DNA from: Symsagittifera roscoffensis
Taxonomy: Eukaryota > Xenacoelomorpha > Acoela > Convolutidae
Reading direction: 5' to 3'
DNA length: 64,000 nt
NCBI RefSeq assembly: GCF_963678635.1
Contig: NC_087064.1
Coordinates: forward strand, 10,207,671-10,271,670
How positions within the stretch are numbered: position 1 is the stretch's first letter; every line of letters begins with the position of its first letter. The notes below the pieces were generated by a model that was not told the origin of the DNA, made no database searches, and saw nothing but the letters and a program-made list of their open reading frames with translations. Of the stretch, positions 1 to 10,900 are shown piece after piece. The position numbers were made by a program, and so were the translations under genes.

Positions 1-2420
1 AAGAGATCAAAACAAGAAAAGGTCTTCCTCATGACGAGCTTGGGGGATCTGATAACCCAAAAGGGAGCAGCAGTAGCATGCGCGAAGCGGAGAGACCGTC
101 TCTATTTCATCCGATTCATGATTGAGCAAATTTCAGTGCCAGCATTGAACAGTTGTGTCATGATGCTGAGAGAAAGTGATGAACGAGCGAAAACCTTACT
201 TTTGCTAACTGCTGCTGAATATGCATCAAAGCAAACCAATGAGGGTGAACATGAAAGAACCCGTGGAGCTTGAGCCCATGAGGAAAAAAGACGAAATCAG
301 GAGATTCTCAAACAAGGAGCTGAGACTCACTAAGGAATCTATGGGAGCACCGCCGAAATCCAGTGAATATTGCGGACCGATCAGGAAGAAATCCTACAGT
401 TACATGGCATACAACCCTTCCATTAATGAAGACATACGCGATTGCTTCTTTGATTACGAGCAAGCAGTGTTGCTGAGGTTTTGGACATCGAGAATTGCAA
501 CGATAAAAAGCGCTGCTAATCCGCAGACCAAACTGGGACAAGTCTTGGAAAAAAAGTGGCTGCACCTTCAGAGCCAGAATCCAACAAACGAGTGGAGTTT
601 CGATTGGGATTCTCAGATGAATTACTGAGAACGAGCTTGATGGTAGTGTGGGAGCTGATGAGACCATCGTGGTGTCCTAGTCCTAACGCTGACTCGATAC
701 TACAGGCAACACAAGATGTGCAGAGAGAACTAAATTCAGACTGTAACCTTGTGACCTGCGTGATCTCTATATCATATATAATGTGATTACAACAGCCACT
801 AAGAGCAACGGGGAAGACAAAGTGGAGTTGCCCGGCGGGGGACCAGAAGACTGGTTTAAACCTGGTAGCTATCTGGCAGAAGTCTGTGGACTGGAAGGTC
901 ACATTTGTGGAAGCCTGGATTGCGTGAAAACCCTAGAGAAACAACACAAGCAGTTGACAATATTGTTTGAGAAAATTGTGATGAAAGCAAAAACGGAAAC
1001 AAAATTGATCGCAGATTGCCATGGAGGAACCGAGGGGAATCTAGTGACTGCACTAGGATTCTACAGTATGTTTGGTTCTTTAGAGTCACTATTGAATCTA
1101 GAACAGAAACTTGAGATGGTCACAGCCATCAGTGTAGAAGTTTTCCCAGGAGTTTTGCAGACTGAGTAAAAGCACATAGGAAAATGGAGGGAAGCGATCG
1201 AGGCGGAGATGAACATCCGATCCGACACAGCGAGACTTATCGCAGGCAATCGGAAGCGCGATATTTATGAGATCGACATTAGTTTCAATGTGCAAAGTAG
1301 ATACCCAGTCTTTTTTGTAGCTGTGGATGTAAAAAGTACGAGAACGATCGTGGATCAAGCCTTCTCAGTGTCAAAGTGTGTAAGACTAGCGAGAATGTCC
1401 AAAAATTCTTATGATTTGCTATGTAAGATGTTCTCAGCGGTTCCAGAGAGAACAAAAGAGGAGTTGGAGTCGATACTGGGAAGGAAGTTCATGGGATACG
1501 TGATTGGGAACTTCAGTGACTTTGAGAGACAGAAACAGAGAGGATCAACCGTCACAGATTACAATTAGATGAGAATGATGAAGTCCACCGAGTGATGATG
1601 GAAGTGGAACCACTACTGGAAGCTTCGGGAAAGCGTAATTGGAGGAGCATCATGTTGACAGATGATGAGTTTCCCTACCATTGCTTGCTGCAAACATGGT
1701 GGTACCCCGAGCGTAGTAATCTGGTGTTGATCTGGGACTCCGGAGAGCTGCTCTCCATGGGTTTACCAGACTAATCACTGCCCATAACAATAGTGATAGT
1801 GGTAGTTATGATGGCGATACGATGGCTGGAAGCTCATGTGAAGGTGAACAATAGACAGGAGGCGCCAACGAGAGATCAATTGCAGAAATTGCATTGTCTA
1901 AAAGGTTTAGATCTTTTTGAAACCATGTGCAAGATTCTGAAAATTCCGATGGAAGTGAAAAAGATATGGGCAAGAAGGCGAATGATGCCATGGTTTAGAG
2001 CCAACATGAATGCATGGTTGTACGAATATGCCAAGAAGCACATGTCGAAGCACGGCAGAGTGTACAGTGTGTATCAGCTAGACATTGGGGCAGGAGCTTG
2101 TAAGCGAGCTTTCGTAACTCATCGGAATGCAGTGACCAACGCTGTGAAGAGAATTTCCAGGACAAATGAACTTAATGGAAGGGAAAAAGAAGAGATGTTG
2201 AAGGAAGATTTAGAGAGAAACGTGACGTTGTGTCTCCACAACAGCTTCTGTACGAACAGAGAATCTAATGTGGATCCCTACCTTGTGTAAACAACGGGTA
2301 GAAGAGCCGAAGTGTTGGAGGACTGCTTTCAACAGCGTCAGAATAGCTAACGATGTGTTTCAAGACACAAAAACTGTTAGTGCAGAGTCAATGTCGCAGG
2401 AGGAGGAGATGGAACATTGA
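1..2420 (+). pseudogene. Decayed long reading frame, unidentified
   Basis: I do not recognise this protein. One coding-like track runs across the + strand but changes frame several times: frame 1 (to about 250), frame 2 (to about 560), frame 1 (to about 780), frame 3 (783-1568, broken once by TAA at 1167), frame 2 (about 1556-2290, broken once by TAA at 1772), then frame 3 to TGA at 2418-2420. The reading on both sides of each internal stop stays open and similar in composition. The coding strand is purine-rich and the product is charged, ending in an acidic tail (SMSQEEEMEH). No GT-AG pairs obviously explain the shifts, so a decayed single ORF of about 800 residues is likelier than a spliced gene. 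Its start lies left of the window. It could be the gag- or ORF1-like part of a mobile element, but I see no zinc knuckle, protease or RT motif. Confidence 0.45.
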
Positions 2421-3571
2421 CAAATGGTCGAAAAACAAGATGCAAGAAAGAAAGAAAACTAGAAAAGCTTACAAGTTTTAGAACTTCTAAACGACGAAAA
2501 AAGAAGAAACAAAGAAGTGACGAAAGAGAATAAGTTAAAACTCAGAATTGTTTCATATGTGTGATTAAAACTCGAGTGAGAAACTCAGCAACCAAGTTGT
2601 AATTGAAAACTGAAAGAAAACATTTAGTGGAGTTTTGAACATCAAAGAAGTTGTTGCATTTATAAATTTGCAGTTTGATTTTAGTTAGTAGCTTTAGAGA
2701 TACTTACTACTTATTTAGAAAGGCTTGAGTAAAGAGTATATTTAAATATTCCAGCCTGCATGACTGTTTTTATTCAACTAGGACGACTGATCACTTTGTG
2801 GTGACATGAAAGACTTGGATAATCTCTTGACGAGGAAGATTGTTTTATTGTTCTTTCTAACCACAGAGTTTCTTAATTTTAAAATTTAGGACCAGTAACA
2901 ACGAAAATTTCCGAAGGGAAGAAGCATAGGAGGGTAATTTTAGCTTGTTGGTTGGCAGGACTGTCCTGCAAACTAACACCTTTAAAACCTAGGAGAAAAA
3001 ATTTTTAATCAGGGCGTTGACATTGGAAGTCAGAAAAAATGTTTTATCTTAAGTCATATCATCGAAAGTGCAGATTAAAGAAAGAGTTTGAAAGGCTATA
3101 GTAGTGTAGTATGATGCCATTTATATTCTGCAGTCAGTCGATATGACGTGGATAAGAGTAATTTCGTGAATTTTGTAAATTCTGTTCGATGAAACTGTAA
3201 CATTTTTTACGAAGATTGCGAGATTCAATGGGGACATTGACCGGGTTGTCCGGTGATTATGTGACACTCGACCAGAATAGACGAAAATGCAGATTCGTAT
3301 TATTAGCAGCTAGCCTTCCGAATTGGCAGTTTTGAAGGATTAACAGTGTTGTTGGAACAAACAGTCAAACGGTGAAGGCTAGAATATTCTGGTATTTCAA
3401 ATTTTTAAAATTTCGAATGGTGACTTCATATTTCTGAGAAACGTCAAAAACTGTCATTTTGGAAGAAAATCCAGATGTAACACAACAACAATAGTTGCAA
3501 CGACGACAACAACGAGAATTGCGATAAAAAAAGCAACAAGGAATAGCAGAATTAGCAGAGAACGCTCCGAG

Positions 3572-3603
3572 TTGCAACGATTGTGTCGTTACAATCGTTG
3601 CAA
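3572..3603. repeat. Perfect 13-bp hairpin
   Basis: The arm TTGCAACGATTGT (3572-3584) is followed by a 6-base spacer and its exact reverse complement (3591-3603). No flanking gene explains it. Confidence 0.7.
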
Positions 3604-4667
3604 GGCCATTCACAACAACGGTGTAGGGTAGAAAACAGCCTTCCGGAGAGGAGATAAGTGTGTTATTTCCCCGGATTCAGGAATCCGAAGGGGCCTCGGG
3701 ACTTGAACTGAAAGCATTTTTATAAACTTTTAGCTTCCCGATTATGTCCTGAATTGAATTTATTTAACGTTTGAATTCATATTCTGACGATGAGAAGCTA
3801 GGAGTTAGGGGAAAGGGTTGATCCATCTTCGACGGAGATGATGATTTTTATCTACTGAACAAAAACAATAGTAATATAACAAATAGTAGTAGCCCTGTTT
3901 TTAGGAGTGACCTCGTTGTCTGGGGATACTGAGACCCAGCCATGAGCTCACTAATTCTGCATGTAATTAAGTTAATTAGAGCGTTCTGGTCGAAGCCGGA
4001 GAACAGTAACGTTTTTGTCGACCCGATGTTGAAAAGACCATCAAAAGAACTGGCTTTGGTAGAGACGGTGAAAAGCATGTAGAGCTCTGTTTAGACGTCG
4101 GCCAGTCGTCTTAGGACTTAGCTTTATTTTCCGTCGATATGTACTTCTTGTCTAGTTCGCTCTGCAGCTCTGAACACTTCTTCTGTCGTCTTATACTCAC
4201 TTTTCCGTGCTGGTTAGGCTGTAGCTCGATACACCTGCGTCTCGATCCGGCTGGTTAGGCTGGCAGATCGTCTTGGTGTTGGTTGCGTCAGGAATTGTCT
4301 GGGCCCATAACCTTCTAAGTAATGCTGAGAGAGTTGAGAAGAAGATGTGTCTCATAAGAGCTTTATTCATGGGATGATTTACAAAATGATACAGAAAGTA
4401 ATTTTAACGAATGCTGGTAGACTAATTAATGAGTTTGGTATTGGCAGGTCCATGAAGTCAATTTGAAATCGGCACTTTTGATTCGACTTGGTTGATTGAA
4501 CTTGATATTATACCTTGTTAGTAATGTAAAGTTATTTTCACTTCTTTTTCATCAAAATCTGACATACACTTGCACATTTGAAACTATTTTCATTTTGAAA
4601 TTCAAGTGTTTTTCTTAAACTTTTTAGGCTCAACTTTATTTTCCTGAATGAAATTCCACTGGTGTAT

Positions 4668-4717
4668 TGACTGGGTTAATTGATGAAGTAAATGACTGGG
4701 TTAATTGATGAAGTAAG
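4668..4717. repeat. 25-bp tandem duplication
   Basis: Two adjacent copies of a 25-bp unit beginning TGACTGGGTTAATTGATGAA, differing only at the last base. They lie about 115 bp upstream of the first recognised exon of the TFIIS-domain gene. Confidence 0.8.
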
Positions 4718-4831
4718 TTTTTTTTTGTATATGAGAAAATATGTTGGTAAACTAAGTTTACAAAAATATTTTCTGATTTACAAAAAAAGTGAAAATATGC
4801 TTATATACATATTCAATGTCTCATTTTTCAG

Positions 4832-4927
4832 GTTCCTAATTTGTATGATATGAGTGATGAAGATATATCTCACAAAATTACAAAGTATTCGCGCATTTTG
4901 CGAATAAAGGAATCTTCTTATAAAGAT
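4832..4927 (+). CDS. TFIIS-domain gene, first recognised exon
   Basis: Bounded by a TTTTTCAG acceptor and a GTAAGT donor (4928-4933). It is 96 bp and open throughout, reading VPNLYDMSDEDISHKI and onward to SSYKD. The likely start codon is the ATG at 4850, which would make 4832-4849 5' UTR. Confidence 0.7.
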
Positions 4928-7900
4928 GTAAGTACGTTCAAATAACGCTCCTTGTTGAACATTTGACTCATAATTTCGACACTGGTCACTTAACATGCAT
5001 TTTGTTTGTTCAAATTGAGTTTTGTTCAGGTTATGGTATCACTGGAGCGCTTGCAATTCTGCATTACTTCAAGGCAAATTTTAGAGGTAAGTTTTTTTGC
5101 TAATAGTAACAAGTACTAGAAAAAGAAAAAAGCTAAACTGGGAGAAAGGTTTATAAAGTGCTCAACTTTCAGTTACGAAAGCTGATTCTTATTTCAGACT
5201 TCCCAATTATCTATTGATCCAATTTTCTCAAATTTGGTTATTTTTTATCAAAAAGCAACCATCATAATTTGTTCGTAAATTTCGAAGAGCTTTTAAGGGC
5301 ATATGTTTTTCTTTACAATTTTAAAAAAGTTTTTTTGTTTCCTTGCGTTCATTAATCTTTTCCAACTTTCAGTGTTTGATGATATATATTCGAGCCCATT
5401 TGAGTACAGGTCCGTAGAAGTTTCCTGTAATTAACTAGCATTTGGGTACTAGACTGTTGATGCACAGCATAGAGTTGACTTTAATGAGATTGATGAGAAT
5501 TAAGTTCGTGTTTATAGTTATAACTAGAAATCATTAACTAATATCAGGTTGCTGTGAAAACAGCACCGAATTCTCAGACAAAGTTTTAGTGCAATAGTAG
5601 GTTGAACGGAATGATCTAGAATATTCTTTGTTTTTTCAACGTTGATATCAGTAGGCAAGCAGATCTAGAAAATTAAATGAAAATGTATCATGTCTATAAG
5701 GTCCTTTTAAATATAGCGATAGAACTTATCTTTTGTGTTGCTAAACAAGCAGCAGATAATTTATATTCCATACCGCTTACAAGTTTGGCTTGAATCACAT
5801 TTTCGTGAAAAGATTCATTTCAAATTACAAAACAACCCTCTCTCTAAGACATGGCCGTTTGTTTGCTGAGAAATGATCAACATGAAATAAATTTCTTTTT
5901 TTCCTCCATCTGACTATTAAACTTTTTATCTAATTGTATCATAGATAAAAATGAACAATCACTGATATGAATTTTGTTTGAACTCTATTTTTTACTAGTC
6001 CACCAACTTGTATTTTGAGGATGACAGCGTTTTTTCTAAACGCTTTTATTCGAGTTTGGTTTTTATTACACAAATATAGCTTGTGTCATAGTATGAAAAT
6101 TCTTTTTTTCCCAACCTAAGTCGCAAATATTGTTGCGATGCAATTGTTGCGACAAAATGTGTTCATTTTGAAAGTGTTCATTTTGGTCCAGCTATTAAGT
6201 ACAGCCAATGCTTAGGATATTAACACTGACTTTTATATTACAAATAACCTTTTAGCTTCAAGGCATCATGGATATGTAGCGTAGAGGTAGGTAAGGAGAC
6301 CAGCAGCAGAATAAGAGGGTTGGAACTTGAGCAGGGTCGGATGTTTTTAATGAACTTTTGCTTTAGTAATTTCTGCTGATAAAGATCTGAAAAACTACGA
6401 ATTAGAGATTTTTGCAAGAAAGTTTAGTACAATTCAGAAGTATTTGCGAAGCATAAGAAGAGCACCTAGACTACCTTCGATAATGAAACTTGACCTTCGA
6501 TAATGGAACAAATAACCGAATTAAGTATCTTTGAAAAAGCAAAATAGAACCGCATCAAGCTGAATAAAGACTGCATTGAGAAAATAATGCTCGAACTAGA
6601 CATCAATAAAGCAACAGGTCCAGATAATTTGGGAAATCTTGTCTACACAAATTTAGCGAATACAGTATCAAAATTAGTCCTCCTAATTTTTCAAACTTTT
6701 TTTGAATTAGGTATATTCCCAGAAACGTGGAAGTTAAGTGAAGTTGTCCCAATCTTCAAAGATGCGAACAAATGCGATATTAAAAGATACAGACCGATAA
6801 GTTTACTATGCTGTATCTCAAAAATTTTCGAAAAGGTTTTGACTACATTTATGAAAGAGTGCGACATCATCTTCATAACTCGCAATATGGTTTTCGTAAA
6901 AACGTTCAGCAATTACCCAACTCCTTGCTTACTTACATCAAGTGTACCTAAATTATGATGACCAAACGACCAAAAGTATAACAGCGCTCTATCTAGATTT
7001 TGAAAAAGCTTTTGACTGCGTTCCGCATCAACTTTTAATGCATAAATTGAAGTGTTATGGTTTTTGGAGGAAAAGCAATTCAACTAATAGCCTCTTACTT
7101 ATTTCTTCGAAAACAGTATGTGCGAATAAACAAAGCAAAGTCTAAGATATGTTACGTAACAAGTGGTGTCCCTCAAGGTTCTCTATTGGGACCATTACTT
7201 TTCATACTATATATAAACGACTTACCAGATAACTTGAATCTAGTTGACTCTTTTGGATATGCTGATGACTTTAAGGTTATAGCAACAACTCAAACAGAAA
7301 TGAACTATGCCACTACAACAATTGAAAATTGGTGTAGTAAAAACCAAATGCGTTTAAGTACCGGAAAATGTGCTCTCGTTAATTTCAAAAACGAGCTGGA
7401 AGGTCAAATTAATGGAAATATCCTAAAAATCGAAACTGAACAAAAGGATCTAGAAATTTTAGTAACACCCATCCTCTCGTGCAATGTAAATGCGTCTAAG
7501 CGTTGTCAGAAGTCGCTATCGGTTTTTTACTCACTAAAGCGTAACCTCTCTAAAAACTGTCCTATAACTTCTAAGCTAAATGCCTACACGGGATATGTAG
7601 TCCCAATTGTAGTTTATGGCGCGTCAGTAACGCACTACTCGAAATCAAACCTCCGAGCAATTGAAAAGGTTCAGCGAACGGCGACCAAATGGATGCTTAA
7701 CTCACATATCCTATATTAGTGTAGACTACAAAAATTAAGAATGCTACCGCTGTCTCTGTACATAGAAATGCACGACCTCCTTCTCTTCATTTCTATAGTT
7801 CGCAATAACTATGAAATTGACATTAACCAATATGCCGAAAACACCAAAAGCTCAACGAGACAAGATGAAAGAAACCAATATCAAATACCGAAAACTCGCC

Positions 7901-10900
7901 GTAGGAAAACCAACTCAGACTTCTTCATTAGATGCCCAGCACTTTTCAATGTCATAATTCGACATACCTCAAAACAGTTAACTGACATACAGAAATCTGA
8001 CATAGCGGAATTTTATTGACATCTGCACATGGCGAATAATGTGTCCATGTGGAAACTGTAACCCAAATGGAAAACTCAGAACTCATTAACACTAAAACTA
8101 CATTTTGGGTGCAAACCCCTGGGATAACAACCCTAAATCCTGTTCTACTACTACTACTACTATACTAGTTAAAATGCATCCGCTTTATAAATTGAGGCAT
8201 GTTAGTTGGTAAATTTCTTTTTTCAAATTTACTGGTACTGCTTATGCGTCATAGTTTGCTTGCGTCACTTAACAATCATGTAGACTCATAATTGGCGTGC
8301 GTCTTTATAGAATTTTGTAGACTCAAAGTTTTACTCATTCAGTTTTCCCAGTAGCGGTCATATTATTGCTTGTGTATGTGAAGTGCAACTTCGCCTGTGT
8401 AATGTTTATAATTTAACCCCTTTGATTTGGTATAACTTGTTTCTTCATTTTTTTTCATTTAATCGGCTAAAAGGTTTCGGCTATATCATCTTAGCGGCCT
8501 CATATTGCGCCGTTTGATGAGCGTTAAAAGTTTCTTTTACATGTGTGTTTAATGAAAGGGTCTACCTTTCGAGTTAAGTTTTCACAATTTTTCTCAGCTC
8601 AGCAGGTGACTGCTCTGGTGTTATCGGCTTTGTTACGCTCTTTTCAAAATTTGCTTTTTATGTTGGTTGTGATTTTTCCAACTCGATTTGTAAAATTTTA
8701 TTTTGTCCTTTTTTGGTTTAATAGGCTTGGGCCTGTTTTATATCGGCTTATTGGTCTAATTTTGAGTGGTTTCATGAAAAACGTAGTTTTTATGTTCACC
8801 TCTGGATCACACAAAATGCTGAAAATCTTTATAGAAATTAGAGTTAAAGTTTTTCATGACAAGTTTTTTTGGCTTTTTTCGGCTTGGTAAGTTTGGACCT
8901 ATGTTATATCGGTTTAATGGCCGCATATTACGCCTTTTGATGGGCGAAAAAAATTGCTTGTGCGTGTTTGTGTTTTGAGGTTGAGGGGGACTTATTAACT
9001 TATAACCTTAATTTTTTTCCTGGTTAATTAGGTTTCTGCCAATATTATATCGTCATATTGGCCGCATAATGTTTCATTTGACGCGTGAATAAAGTTTCTG
9101 TGTGTGTTAATGTTTGTTTGAGGTACTCGATACATTTTTAAGTTTTTCGGCCTATCGGATTTTTGCCAAGGTATTTCCGGCTTTGTTACCGCGTGATAAC
9201 TTTTTATTTCGATGCTAGTTTTACATTCTATTTTCTTTGTTCGTTGTTGTCCCAAATGTAGCCTTATCAATAGATTTAGTACGAAATTTTCAATTTTTTT
9301 TTACTTAGCGGCTTTCGTGTTTTGTATCGCAAGTTGTGTGAAGCTCAGCTTCGCCTCTATGTTAAATTTGTTCCAATCGTTATTCTAGATCAATTTATTT
9401 TTTGAAAATATACTGGATACAAGACAAACATTCGAACTCTGTTAGATTGGGTTTTTGAACTTGGGCGCTTCGGGTATTGTTTTCCGTCGGCGAGTTTGCC
9501 TTGGTGTCAAGTGTCATTGAATGTTGTGAAAATGTTTATTGGGGTTGTGCGGTTCTTAAGTGTAAACGAATGAAGTGCTTTTCTTTTATATAGGACTTGA
9601 TGATTTTTTATTACTTTTTTAATCAGAAAACAATGCATTAATGAGTGAACTTGGGTATATATGCACGACGTTTTGAGGCCCATTCAAATTCATTTGCCAT
9701 AAAATATGAACGACTGCTAATTGCGACAGTGAAAATTAGTTTTAAGATTTCCCAGCTGAATAAAAAATTCATTGATCCAGATTAATTAATTAGGGTTATT
9801 TTTGTCAAAAAGTTCAACCTGATGTTTTTCATCGAAAGTTGAAAAGTATTCAAATGCTTTTAGTTATGATATTTTTTAGATTTCCTTGTTTTCAATTTTT
9901 CCAACCTTCTGTTGGCAATTTTGCTTAAAGCAATTTACCATGCTAAAAGAAAAGCTAATTTAATTTTCATTGTTTGAAGTTTTGTTTCTTTACGCTTGCG
10001 ATTAGCAAGCTTTATCAGACCGGAATAAAAACTTGGGTGATTAGCAACTTGTATAACAGAGTCACTGAATCATTTGCTGAGCTTGCTTTAAAAGTATTTC
10101 GAAACTAAGGTTCGAATTTGGCCTGTTTAATTCAGAGGTACCAATTGGACCTGTTTAATTAGTGTCCATGCTTGAGATGGAAGAACCTGTGATCTTTTGT
10201 GGCCAGTAATTCATTTTCTATATATGTCCAAGAAACTGATTATATATTTTTTTTCTGGGAGTAATTTAATTATCGGACTTTTATACTGCTCCTTCAGGCA
10301 TACTTTCTGACATCTGGTTTTGTATAATTTCTTTTTCTTTCTTAAACATTACTTCTACTCGTAACGTTTTTTCGATCGATATAAATGTTTTCGGCAAATG
10401 TGATATTGGCTTGCTAACCTCATACTGCGTCGTCACTAGGGGCAAAAACTGTCGTTTTATGTTTTTCAGGGGGGATTTTTATGTTTTTCAAGGGGAGAGC
10501 TTTGTGTAAAAGACTTTTTGTCCCGTTAATAACTAAGTATGCTTATTTTATACTCAGTATACTTATTTTATACCATTCATACTCAATTTTAGTATGAACG
10601 GCGAATTTCACGACTGCTGTTATGCTCAATTTCTTGAAAATTTAAATAAAACTACTTTAAGTTAGGCTGTAATAGGGGGAAGTTCGTTTCAGGTAATAGC
10701 TTTTCCTAAAATAATAAAATGAAGTTCTTGAAAATAAGATCGTAATTTTGTTGCGTAGATATGAATTATGTTGCGTAGTTTTGAGGATGAAATATATTTT
10801 CCTACTTTTATGAGTTTCTTCAAAACTTAATAGCTCAATTTTTTTTTAAATGACAACAGTTTACTCTTCTTTACTCCGTTCTTTTTACAAATCTTTTCTT

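Larger units (their letters stand above)
2421..4831. other. Intergenic, no gene seen
   Basis: No supported coding region. It holds small inverted repeats (3572-3603 and 3669-3693), a twice-repeated GCTGGTTAGGCTG near 4209 and 4249, and a 25-bp tandem duplication just before the first TFIIS-like exon. The 5' untranslated part and promoter of the TFIIS-domain gene must lie here or further left, but I cannot place them. Confidence 0.5.
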
